A DNA stretch of 64,000 nucleotides from Fagopyrum homotropicum (Eukaryota > Streptophyta > Magnoliopsida > Caryophyllales > Polygonaceae), in the NCBI GenBank assembly GCA_033239125.1, contig BSWB01000005.1, forward strand, positions 23,427,447-23,491,446, read 5' to 3'. The stretch's first letter is position 1, and every line of letters starts with the position of its first letter. The position numbers and the translations under genes are program-made. Under the pieces are notes generated by a model. That model worked only from the letters and a program-made list of their open reading frames with translations. It searched no databases and was not told the origin of the DNA. Below are positions 21,410 to 32,198 of the stretch, piece after piece.

Positions 21410-23730
21410 TTATTCAATTACATTGGCTGGTACTTGTTCATCATTCTTCTTTACTTCCTTGAAGAAATTGTCACTTCGATACAATAAGAACTTCTGAGGA
21501 TCAGTTTCATCCTTGTTCAAGTGGATATCCAAATCGCTAACTTCGTCTAACCGAAACCCAAATTCAAGCAAGAGAAAGCCTACCATAGAAAGAAGCTCCC
21601 CATCTTGCTTCAACTTTGCTGCCTGAGTAAGTATTTTGCAACGAATGGCTGCGTAGTACATAAGCTCTGCCCATACTTTTGCTATGAACTCCCACTTCCC
21701 CTCCAAACCTCTCAAATCCTTCATGGCTGACAATATCATGTAGGCTTCTGACTCTATTTGGAGCCGTTTTCCATCTATGAGTCCAGTTCGCAGCACCTTA
21801 CTTACTATAGATCTACAGACCTTCTGACGACGTGCTTCCTTGCTGTCAGCCGGCGACGTCGTTTCCTCTATTGTATTACATGCGGTTTGACATGCCAGTC
21901 TTAAATCATCGTAGAGATAGAACACTTCCCACTTGGTTGTTTCTGTAAAAAAAAAACAAGAGTTGAAGTTATATAAATTCATTTGAATGATTCCGAAACC
22001 CATTCCTAGGTACCTGTAACGACGGGCATCAATTCGCGTTGGAGGATTAGAAGATACATCATGTAATCCGAAAGGATTTTGCAGATCTCTCGATATTTAT
22101 CCTTTGGTTGGTCTTCATCTACATTAGTGCTGCAAAACCTATTCATGAGACGAGTAAACAATCTCGTTTCTACACAATCATCCGAAATATGGATCTCGTC
22201 GTGGTAGAATAGCTCGGTTATGAGGTGAAAATGGTACAAGATTAACTCATACGTTTGACGAATATCCAAAAGCTTACACACATTTGGAATTAGGTTTTTC
22301 TCCTCTTTGGAGATTAAGCTCATGCATGCCCAACCACCTTTGACATGACATATATTCTCGGCGGCGCCTTTCATCTTGGAATTTTCCTTAAGATCTTCAA
22401 AGATGAAGTTCCTTAAATCATCCGAAAACCATTTATGTGTAACGTATGTTGTCTCTTGTTTCATTACAGCCTTAACCAAGATAAACTTAGCACACACCTT
22501 TCGCGATATAGTGTTGGATGCCGACGGTTGGTCCACGTACATGCTAATCAAGCTTAGTTGCGAGATAGACTCCGACCACCTCCGAAACAACGCCCTCCTC
22601 AACCTCGTCCACAACGGGGCATCTTCCTTACTCCAATACAGGCCCCAAGTCCGCTTCCGAGTAGAGTTCAACCACTTGCTATTAAGCAAACGAATCCTTA
22701 TTCCAGTGTTGGCGCCCTTGTATTGGACTATGGACCAGTTCGAAAGCTCGATCCTAAGGAATGCGAACAAATCCACCACAGTCGCGCCAATGAGTAGAGT
22801 ATATGTGATTCGGGTATTATAGGGTCGAAAACCGTCCTTTTCTATGAGTAACCACATGAGTAGACATGCTACTTCGATCAAAATCACGACGGAACGTAGA
22901 ATTTTCCATGGTGTTCTATGAATTAGTGTCATCTTGGTGTAGTAAACGTCGTATCCGAAGTTAAGAAGGATCTCAATCACTGTAAGAGCCTCCTCGGGCG
23001 TCCTTTGGGAAAAGTAGTCCATGCCAACCCTAGGAGATTCGCCCTTTTTGCGCATTCCTGTGTAGCTGACAAAGAGGTCATAAGCGTCGCTAATCATATC
23101 AACGTTTTTCAGTGGTGATGGCTTGCTTTCCGTGGGAACATCTACTTCATGCCGACGGTTTGGCAATTCGGCCAACTGCACTAAACTACCGACGATTAGA
23201 GACGAGAGTCGCTCAAGATACTTGATGATCCCTGCCAAGAACATCAAGATGGTTGGGATCCATAGGCTACTCCGCTGGACGGACTTGATTACGATACCAA
23301 AGGTGCCGTGAACCTGAACGACCATGTGGAGTGCCGTGCGAAGCCAGAGCTCGTTGTCCTCGAGCGCCAAGGCGGTGATGGTGTCTGGTCCGCCGAGGTG
23401 GAGGAGAAGGAATTGCGCCCAAAAGGTATAGAGGTCGGCTTGGCCGAGGTGGTATTCGTAATGCGGGCCGCAAGTGATTGTAGCGCTGCTTAAGATGAGA
23501 CCGATGGCTTGTGCTGCCACCCAGTCGGCCAGTAGGTAGGAAAGCCAGATTGAGGCGATGATGAGAGTGTTCTTGGTTTGTTTCCGGTATGAGCCGAATA
23601 CGATGAGGACTAGCTGGAAGGTGAAGCTTGCAGCTACCATGGTTTGGATGTCCCATTGCCTCCATAATACTTTCAGCTTTGACAAGAAGTGCCTTAGGCT
23701 TATAGGCGCCAATGGGAGCTTCAGCTTCAT
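21410..23730 (-). CDS. DUF4220/DUF594 membrane protein, two coding exons
   Basis: The only intact host gene, encoding about 749 aa. Exon 1 is 23730-22014 and exon 2 is 21942-21410. The 71-bp intron (21943-22013) has GT at its start and a T-rich ...TTTTACAG end, and joining it keeps frame (VT|ETTKW). The start MKLKLPLAP is chosen because the family begins just before the WRQWDIQTMV and FGSYRK motifs. An upstream in-frame ATG (23937) would add about 69 unrelated residues. Several hydrophobic segments lie in the first 400 residues (for example LVLIVFGS and AAQAIGLILSS), followed by a long soluble part. DUF594 ends exon 2 (KVWAELMYYAAIRC, GELLSMVGFLLLEFG). It is probably an integral membrane protein. 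The function of the family is not established. Confidence 0.9.
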
Positions 23731-23734
23731 ATTG

Positions 23735-24302
23735 CTGCTTTGCAAACTAAGTTTGAAGTTACAAATATAAATGTGTAAATTCTGGTTCCGGTGAGGAGAC
23801 TTCTTGTGCGGAAGAAAACACACATAAATGAAGATAAGGAGTATCCTCACCCGAACGAAAACCTTATACATATACAAAGGGTTCGCACAAAAGACACACA
23901 TAAATGAACACAATCCTATGTTATGCATTATTAACATTAAAGTGCAAAACCAAACGGATCTCTAAGTAACAAAACACACAAAACATTGTCTAGGCTGGCT
24001 TGTGTTTTATGAAAATTTACCCTTAAGGCTCGTTTGGAAGCTCTGGGAATCATTCAGGATGTCGAAATGAATTCGAATCAATCAAAAACTAACTTTGGTT
24101 GGAGGCTTTTTTAATACGTGAAGGTAATCCCATTATTTTCATTTTACTTCCTTACCCTTATCCGATTTCATTACATTTATTTCCACCGCTGAAATCAAAC
24201 ATAAACTTTGTTTTAATATTAATATTCGCAGCTAGCTAGAAAATGCTTCATTTGAACGAGTCATTCACCAAAATTTATCATAAAGTACGTGGGTGTACTT
24301 AC
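23735..24302 (-). other. Probable 5'-UTR intron of the DUF4220 gene
   Basis: On the minus strand AACAG|GTAAGTAC (24303/24302) is a strong donor, and AAAGCAG|CAAT, four bases before the ATG, is a good acceptor. The 568-bp stretch between is AT-rich with no ORF. This is inferred from splice consensus only; RNA reads would decide it. Confidence 0.45.
24027..24206. mobile_element. Possible short MITE in the 5'-UTR intron
   Basis: GGCTCGTTTGGAAGCTCTGG at the left and, inverted, GTTTATGTTTGATTTCAGCGG at the right look like the degenerate 'CGTTTGG' ends of small plant hAT/PIF MITEs. The match between the ends is weak and I see no clear TSD. Confidence 0.25.
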
Positions 24303-24450
24303 CTGTTAACCTGAAGGTGGGCGGAGATGGTTGTCAGGCGGCAGTGGAGTACCTTCCGGTAGTGTCTTGGTGGTTGTGGTACGGTGGAGTAGTTGAAGAG
24401 TTTAAAATTTGAGAGGTGTTTGGACTTTTGTAAGAGCTAGAGTTTATGAT

Positions 24451-24458
24451 CTATATAG
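24451..24458 (-). promoter_or_regulatory. TATA box of the DUF4220 gene
   Basis: CTATATAG on the minus strand lies about 150 bp upstream of the proposed 5'-UTR donor. A C/A-rich stretch resembling a plant leader (AAAGTCCAAACACC) follows about 30 bp downstream, where transcription would start. Confidence 0.45.
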
Positions 24459-24459
24459 C

Positions 24460-25177
24460 TGAGATTGGGTCGAAGTATCAGATCACATGGGAGAAGACAT
24501 AAAATATTGTTTCGGGGTGTCATATAAAAAATACCCAACTGCATTGTTGTTTTATTAGTAGAGAGTATATTTTAGTTTTATTACTTATCGTACCATATGA
24601 CACCGCACATGCCCTAGTCTGCACTACATATATATATAACTATTTCTCGCTGACCACAAACCTGTAAAATTTAAATCTTCATTTCAATAGTTGTAGGTAG
24701 ACCTTCAGATTGCGCTAGACTCGAGAACAATAATCAATTTATTATTTTTATATAAATTATCAGTTGATTAGCGCTATAAAACTAGTTAAGTTATGGCATA
24801 TATAATCTTTTTTTTGCTGACCGAAATTGTATAAATTCTTCCCTTTTACTCGCAAATTTCCAATGAATATACCTAAATGACCAAGGATTTCAATAGAAAA
24901 CTAGTGTAATATCCACGTCTTGTGGGTTTTGATAAGTAATTATTTATCCGTTTTGATGAGTTTAAAATATTTTGGAATATTCGAAAAATATGTTCACATA
25001 TATAATTTTATTAAAAAATATTTTTATAAAATTATTTATTTAATTATTTTTATAAAAATTTAGAATTCACTATTCAATTTATATTAACATTTAGAAATCA
25101 CTGTTTAAAATAAATTTTTTGTGCTTCGAGAACCATGACGTTGACATATAAGATTGTAGGAGAGCGGAAGTCAATGA
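24460..25177. other. Intergenic AT-rich stretch
   Basis: No gene. TGTAATATCCACGTC at about 24906 resembles the first bases of a Tekay-type LTR, but no far end or TSD is recognisable. The rest is low-complexity AT. Confidence 0.4.
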
Positions 25178-25185
25178 CAGAGGCG

Positions 25186-25861
25186 TAGGGATGACAATTT
25201 CACCCGTACCTGACGGATATCCAGTCACCCGATCCAACGAAAAAGGGTGAAAACCCGTTAAAAGACGGATGAAAGTGGGTGGCGGACGAAGCGGGTGGTG
25301 GATCGGGTCGGATGCGGGTGAACGTTTCATCCACCCATCACCCGACCCATCATCCACCCATCCATCCGACCCGTATTCAGCCGCTTAAAATTATATATTT
25401 TTTTTGTATTTGTAGTTTATATTATAAAAAATTTACCATTAGTTTCTTACTATATAATTATACTAAATTAAACCCTATATTTTCTTTCATAGTTTATTTT
25501 CTTTGGATTTCTAATATATTTCGATCCTTATTATTGATTCATTATATAAAAAAAGTTTTAGATCTTGCTTTGTTATAGTGTTTTAATTGATATCACGTAC
25601 AGTTTATATTATTTTTTTATTTAGATTTAAATGTGTTCTTGATTTTTAATAAAATATTTTTAATTTTTTACAGTTGATATATGAAGTGTAGAACACCCGA
25701 AATTAAACCCAATTCACCCACTTCATCCGACCGATGTGGGTGGATTGGATGTGGCTGAGACCCTTAGCGGGTGACGGGTCGGGTGGGGTGGACAATTTTG
25801 CGTGATGGATGGGGTGACGGTCAAGGTCATCTACCCGTCACCCGATCCATTGTCATCCCCA
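25186..25861. mobile_element. Non-autonomous hAT-type element (MITE), 676 bp
   Basis: The ends are TAGGGATGACAAT and (inverted) TGGGGATGACAAT. The flanks CAGAGGCG (25178-25185) and CATAGGTG (25862-25869) agree at 6 of 8 bases, the TSD length of hAT elements. The subterminal 200 bp at each side are dense in GGGTGA/ACCC words (CACCCGATCC, GACGGGTCGGGTGG). The centre (25390-25690) is AT-rich. There is no transposase ORF, so it depends on an autonomous relative. Confidence 0.75.
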
Positions 25862-26019
25862 CATAGGTGTGATGACTTAAGATCAAGTTCGCAATCATGG
25901 AGAGATTTACTGAAGTGGAGTACTTCTACTATTAGAGAAAGGTCACATTTCATCGAAGTGTCCTAATATGGTAATTGGTGTTGATTTAAAAGTTAATCAT
26001 GATAACATTTACTTGGTGA

Positions 26020-26105
26020 CACTGGCGGAGTTTGGTTCCCCTGGGAATCGAACCCACGTCTCCTGGTTCAAGAAACACTCCCTCAACCAACTTGCAACTA
26101 AAGTA
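26020..26105 (-). other. tRNA-like sequence (possible SINE or tRNA relic)
   Basis: The minus strand holds GGGTTCGATTCCC (26043-26055), an RNA polymerase III B-box and T-arm-like block. About 35 bp upstream lies GCAAGTTGGTTGAGGG, which resembles a D-arm/A-box with one extra base. No full cloverleaf with a paired acceptor stem is visible, so it is not a functional tRNA gene. A SINE head or an old tRNA copy is possible. Confidence 0.35.
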
Positions 26106-26135
26106 CTTTGAATAATATTCCATCTATATTGATTT

Positions 26136-26517
26136 AGGGAAATTTTGGATGATATTCCTGTGGTTTGGGGTTTTTCGGATTTTGCCTAGAGGTTTTTTTT
26201 TAGTTCGGATGGTGTGCTTGTGCTCCGTTTTGCGGAAAATGTCCAATTTCGTTTAAATTGTAAGGGAATCTCAACTTAAAATAATTAAAAGATAAAAGAC
26301 CTATGTACAAAATGTTGAGCCTATTTTATCATTTTCTTAAAAAGGAACTTTTTCTCATTGTAATAAATTTATTTTAGTTGATACCCCTTTACAATTTAAA
26401 CGAAATTGGGCATTTTTCGGAAGATACTAAAACACAAGGGCACCATTCGTACTAAAAAAACCTCTAGGCAAAAGACGAAAAATTTCAAACTACAAGGGCA
26501 CCATTTGGAATTTCCCT
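26136..26517. mobile_element. Foldback MITE with about 130-150-bp inverted arms
   Basis: The left arm starts AGGGAAATTTTGGATG and the right end reads inverted as AGGGAAATTCCAAATGG. Both arms share TTTTGCCTAGAGGTTTTTTT and AATTTCGTTTAAATTGTAA at matching places. TGATTT flanks both sides (26130-26135 and 26518-26523). Shifting one base gives an 8-bp flank with one mismatch. There is no ORF. The superfamily is uncertain. Confidence 0.8.
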
Positions 26518-26523
26518 TGATTT

Positions 26524-26769
26524 TATCAAAACATTAATAGGGGCCATGGCCCGTCCAGACCCCCTAACTATGTCACTACTTGGAGACATGCAATGATATA
26601 TCTAAGACAAAGTGGGTAATGGATAGTGTTGCCTTTGTGTATGTATGTAGAGACCAAAAATTATTTGGTACCTTAAAGATTGGTGGAGAGATTGGTCGAT
26701 CACTTTAACTCGGTGAGTGGTAAGAAGTAGAAGGTCGAAGGTACCGAAAGTGTGAGTATGAGACTTCGT
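26524..26769. other. Short intergenic spacer
   Basis: No gene or element end is recognised between the foldback MITE and the LTR start at 26770. Confidence 0.4.
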
Positions 26770-28700
26770 TGTAAAGACCCGGTTTTTTCTATAGGATCCA
26801 ACTCGCCACTTGACTAGGGACCACGTAGTGGGTTCCATCAGTTAACCTGACAACAACATCACTTATAGACCTTACAATAAATAGCACAGACAAATTATGA
26901 AAAACATTCAACATGTTATTCAGAAGTTTACACCACAAAAACCATGCACATGCACCCAAAACTACAACAACAGTTTCGTAGCTGCAAAAACACAACCGCC
27001 GTTTCTACAAAACAATATTTGACAACGCTGCACAAAAGCAAGCATACACATCTGCCAATAAGCGGGAAACTCAAAATAAAACAAACCAACTCATGTGAGA
27101 TCATTGCCTCAGCGGACCACCTCTAGCAACTGACTAGCAACTGACGTCTCTACAACATTCCTATGAGTAAGAATACCTAACAAGATGTCGGTATAAACCG
27201 TTAGTTCAAGATCATAACTCTGTCCACAAGAGATTATACTAAACACACATATACAATATATGCAACACATCAACCTAGTCATACTATATGCACATGCACT
27301 TATGACCGAAACATTCATTTGCATGCTTATAAAGTCGGTGATATCAGCTTATTATTTATTTGCGCTTTGATCGTCCCATGGAGCAAGCCCCTATGTATCT
27401 CATGACAACAAGCATATCCTATTTGCAATGGTCGAACCCTCCACTCCAAGTATTGAGGGAATGTTGGCCACTATTCATAGAGTCTTATCGTCAATCCAAG
27501 CTAACTTCAATCTAGGCTAATGTCAGTCCTGACTCACCATTCCATGTTAATACCACATTCTTACCCAAGTTCATGGGTGTATTCAATATACTTATGTGCC
27601 TCGCCCTATATGGGTTAGGATCATATTATTACAGGCTCGTTCTTACATACACATATCACGTGTGTTCACTCATCTTGTCTGTTAGCTATTTGCCCCACAC
27701 TAATTGATTCCAATTATATTAATATAACAAATTCTCACATTATCACACGCCATAGCTAACGCATATATAATATATAAACATATATATACCATAACATTAT
27801 ACGAGCATGCTTATCAATACACGTTCAATATCATATCAAATACTTATACCACATATCATGCTCACATCTCATATACATATCACAAATATCATTGTATCAC
27901 AACATCATGCTTTCATACCAACAATAATGTCATACAATTCAAATCTCTCATGTAGTAACTTCTACAGATCAAGAACTAATTAAGTCCGAAGACTTACTTG
28001 GGTAATTGCAAACAACCAAATCAACTACAATTAGTCTATTTTACCTAAAAACTATAATTCGTCTACTCCCTCTAGCAGCACCTACAAGGAATATCATATT
28101 TCTTGATAAACTTCTCGTTCCAAAATCAATTAAATTCTTTCCTTAAAATTTAATTAGTTTTACGGTACATCTTGTAATTTTAATTTAAAAATTAATCCTT
28201 AATTTAATAAAATTTTGCTAGAATGATGTTTTGTCCGCAGGCAAATTTCTGAACCACCTAGCATCAGATCCTATCATCCAAATAACCTAAGATCGTCAAA
28301 ATAATTAATCGAACACAATGGGATTTTCATTTATCTATGTCGACAAGCCTAAGGTCAAACGACACCACAATACGGAAAACGAATAAATTCATAACTTATT
28401 TCTTACTAACCCGATTGACGGTCCGAAAGAAGCTACGGAATCCTAGCGACTTGAGGAGTAAGATCCCGATACGAACACATGATTTAATGGCTCTCTGTGG
28501 TCGGCGGCGCTCTGGCAGCGGTAAAATGGATGATTAGCCAAAAATCTAACAAACCGAAAATAAAATTTTACCTGCATGAAGAGAACAAGATAAGGAACTC
28601 GATAGTACAATCGAATTTGAAAACGGATCGAAGACGAGTGGTTTGTGGAGGATTGAAAGTGAACTATTATCGCACTCTGTTTAACTTTCTTCTCTGTAAC
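26770..28700 (-). mobile_element. Tekay-like Gypsy LTR, probably solo or truncated
   Basis: The plus strand begins TGTAAAGACCCGG, the inverted form of a typical ...GGGTCTTTACA LTR end. At 27187-27204 it shares GTCGGTATAAACCGTTAG with the bona fide LTR at 30579-32198, and both later have a similar 'ACTTAC' block. The right edge is uncertain: CTCTGTAACA near 28690, followed by TTCGA, would pair with the TTCGT before 26770 (4 of 5). No coding region is attached. ORFs in this interval have no recognisable homology. Confidence 0.5.
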
Positions 28701-29189
28701 ATTCGAACTTAAATGTGAACTGAAAGTGGTGAATATCATTTTCATCTGCCTTCTCACTTTCTTTCTCTGTAAGTTTTTGTTGTGTGGAGTTATGAGAAAG
28801 GGCTAAATTCAACAAACAAGAAAGACAACACACAAATTTATAGTGTTTCACCCAATAATGACTACATCCACTTTCATAGAGATTTTATTGAGGAGATTCA
28901 AGTTACAGATAAACAAATGAGTACTAGATTTATTTGGAGGCAAAAGGAGTGCTACAATATATAGAGTAACAAAAGTGAGGTTATACTTGATCGACAAGTA
29001 TAAGACTGGGTTAAATAGTAAAAGCTCAAACAGATGACAAGCCTAATGCAAATTGTATCAAGAAAACTCCGCCTTGACTTGAATGAATCCTCACACATAT
29101 ACCAGGTGCATTAGTCAATACCCATATTAGCTCCTCTCTCTCTATCTAGATGTACCCTTGGACACTCAATACCTTTTGACATTTAGAAT

Positions 29190-30000
29190 GTCCAACCAAT
29201 GTTGGAACTTGTTGCGGGTCACCGGCTTGGTGAACATATCAACAAATTATCAACAATACCTACTTTCTTCACCTTGATCATCTTCTCACTTCTCAAGAAA
29301 TATATATGCGTCAATATGTTTAGTCCTCTCACGATGAACCTAATTATTGGCCAAACACATTGCACTCAAAGCGTCACAATGTACAATAGCTTGATTGTGA
29401 TGTAAACCTAGATCACTAACCAATCCTTTCAACCAAATCCCTCTTTTGTTGCTTTTTTTTAATGCCATGAACTCTGGTTTTGTGATAGACAAAGTGACCG
29501 TTGGTTTTAAGGTTTTTTTAACTCACAACAAAACCACCAAGTGTGAAAACATAACAGGTAATAGATCTTCTTATATCAACGTCTCCTGTATAATTAGAAT
29601 CAAAGAACCATGTGACCAAACAATGTGGATCATACCCAAAAATGAGCACAATGTCAGATGTACCTCTAAGGTATTGAAATATCCTCTTCACAGTTTGCTA
29701 CTGTTCTTTTACTGGTTGCCTCAAGAACTTGCTCGCGCCACTAACAATTTGTGCCAAATTTGGTCTTGTGCAAACCGGAGCATACATCAAACTCCCTACT
29801 ACAATAGCATAAGGGATTCGTAACATATATGCCTCTTCATCCGATCGAGGAAAAAGCATACTAGTAAGATGAATGTTGGCAGCACTAGGTGTATCAATAG
29901 GCTTGGTCGATGACATTTCTAACCTTGGCAACACCTTTTCAATGTAGCCTTTATGGGATAAGAAAGTCTTCTTATAACCCCTATCTCTAATTATCTCCAT
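29190..30000 (-). pseudogene. Copia RNase H and C-terminal reverse transcriptase relic
   Basis: The 30000-29698 frame reads from MEIIRDRGYKKTFLSHKGYIEKVL through SSTKPIDTP to YAIVVGSLMYAPVCTRPNLAQIVSGASKFLRQPVKEQ in pieces, the classic block after the Copia YVDD. From 29690 to about 29190 an RNase H-like region follows with many stops. This fragment belongs to a third, unrelated Copia element. No complete LTR was identified. Sequence near 28790-29100 (AAAACTCCGCCTTGACTTG...) may be part of its 3' end. Confidence 0.7.
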
Positions 30001-30573
30001 TTCTAGATTTTTTTGAGCTGCTCCTAGATCTTCATCTAAGACTCAACACTTAGAAGACCCTTTGATGTGTGTCAAATGTAACATCATATAACCTATGCAA
30101 TCATGCATTTTCATATCCATAAAGCTTGTATATGCTTCGTTTTAGTGTAGAATGCTTCCCCTTTCATATTTCAGTGTCTACTTCGGATTATTTCGTGTTT
30201 CAAGTGTTCAAGGCCATTTATGGAGCATAATGGTATGAAAATATACATACCAAAGCACAAGGATTCAATCTTCCCTAGAGTCGGAGAATACATAGAAGCT
30301 CAAGATTGACCAAAGATTAAAGAAGACAAGTGGAAACCATTGGAGTTGGGTGTCATTTTATGACGACCTCCGAGAGATTCCCGATTTCTACCATCTTCCG
30401 TCAATATTTGTAAAATCATGTCATTTGCAAAGTTCTATATCTTCAAAATATCTTCGAACGTAGTACTGAAGGGTCACTTAGTTCCAACCAGAACAGCAGG
30501 AAAGTCAATTTTGTTGTACTGTCAAAACGTTTGTCTAATAGTGTTGCTAAACGGATTGTCAGGCCGTCTCATG
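30001..30573. other. Unassigned sequence
   Basis: Between the Copia relic and the Tekay-like LTR. There is no convincing ORF. GATGTGTGTCAAATGTAACATCATA near 30064 and the later ACCTCCGAGAGATTCCC look like LTR or leader sequence of another retroelement, but I cannot assign ends. Confidence 0.3.
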
Positions 30574-30578
30574 GCCGT

Positions 30579-32198
30579 TGTAACACCCCAAGTTCTGGGA
30601 ACTTGAAGCGTTACGGGCTAGGACCTCACAATAGGCCCCGGCCTTCAAAGTAGAAACGACACAACATATCTTACAACAAGACACAAATAAATGAAAACCA
30701 AAACTCATAATAAAGTCAAAGTTTTAAACAAAGGGAAGCGTAAAAGACTCGCAACCGAGTTCAAAAAAAGGGAGAACAACAACAAAAATATAAACCCGAT
30801 CCCGTCCTATAATGTACGGGAACCCCGGCTGACTACACCGTCCGGATCACTCAGCAGCATCCCTAACATGCGGAACATCTACAACATCGGTATAAACCGT
30901 TAGCTAACATTCTAGATATCCTAAAGACAATAAAGGAGCAAACACACATAAGGTGAACTAAACATATAACATGCTCACACTCAACCGGTTACTATCTTTC
31001 ATTAAGGTTAATCTCTTTACTAGTTCAACTTATGGTTGTTACACGAGTATCGCTACGATCTCGCCTCTGTTCCCTTTCACCAACAAAAATAGAACGTATG
31101 CATCATTTTTTCACCTGTTGGATTGGTCGCAAGAGCACCTCTCAGTTTCCCGATTCTGAACTGGACAAGCAGTAACCACCCGGTGATATTACACTTGGGC
31201 CAATTACGGTTATAAAGGTCAATCCTAGTTCCGGTTATCAGTTATACTAATAAACAACAACACAACAAGCCAACACAATCAAACTAATATACGGAATACA
31301 GCTAAGTAAGTCCAAGGGACTTACCTCACTCGAAGGTAACTCAAAGGGTCAAGAAACAACTCAATTTCCCTCAAGAAAGAAGAACGGAAAGCCTGCTCAA
31401 CAAGGCATAATGAATCAGGAACGAAACGGTTGCTAGAAGTCTATAACTTCTAGTCTCAGTGATCTCTAAGAGATCTCCATAAGTTAAGGTCACAACCTTA
31501 GTCTTACAGATCACTAAGGGTCAACAACAGCATCATAAGCCAAGAGAATGAATGAAGGAAGCAAGGGAGGAAGCATCTCACCAAACACGGGAGCTACTGC
31601 AGGAAAACCACAGGGGCGGCTGGACAACACCACGAGGGCGGCAGAACAGCAGGAACGCAACAAAGGCCAAAGCTTTCTTCTCTCAACACGCACACACACA
31701 CACCTCACAACTCAACGAAGGGAGCCCGTGAGCATTAACAAATCAATAACGAGAAGGCCAAGAAGAATCAAGGCTCAAACTTGATTCTTCAAGAAGAAGA
31801 AAAGGAAGAACGAAAGAAGAAAACAAAACCAATGGAAAAGGTATGCAACAACTCATGAACGTGAGAGAGAAACGCAGAAGGAGAAGACTTACACGTTTAG
31901 CAAGGAATCACAGGGGAAGAAGGCTGTAGCTTTCGAGGTTGAAGGAAAACGTATTCAAGAAATGGGAAAAAGAAGAGAAAGAGGGAATTTATAGGAAACG
32001 GTGGGAAAGATAGAAGGAAAGACGTTCTAAGGTTAAGAACATGATAGGAAAGCCGGCCCATAAGATAGAAGATCGGATCTTCTATCTATGTAAAGAAATA
32101 AAACGAACGACAAAAAATATTTGCACGATTTGGGGAAAACCCGCAAGGGCGATTTGCCTTGCCGTAGAGGCGGTGAAGACAAAAACTGGGATCTTACA
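30579..32198 (-). repeat. 3' LTR of the Tekay-like element Gy1
   Basis: The plus strand starts TGTAACACCCC and ends GGGATCTTACA, so on the minus strand the LTR starts TGTAAGATCCC. A minus-strand TATAAATTCC lies at about 31984-31993. The left flank GCCGT (30574-30578) is the candidate TSD; its partner is outside the window. TATA and both termini are intact. Confidence 0.8.

Noticed and set aside
26043..26055. Functional tRNA gene
   Set aside because: Only T-arm and partial D-arm-like blocks are present. There is no paired acceptor stem or clear anticodon arm.
28443..28757. Small host protein on the minus strand
   Set aside because: The ORF has no recognisable domain, overlaps other frames and lies at an LTR-like boundary. 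Its composition looks like chance.
31514..31784. Opposing small ORFs in the Gy1 LTR
   Set aside because: They lie inside a well-bounded LTR and arise from GA/CT-rich repeats. No homology is recognisable.
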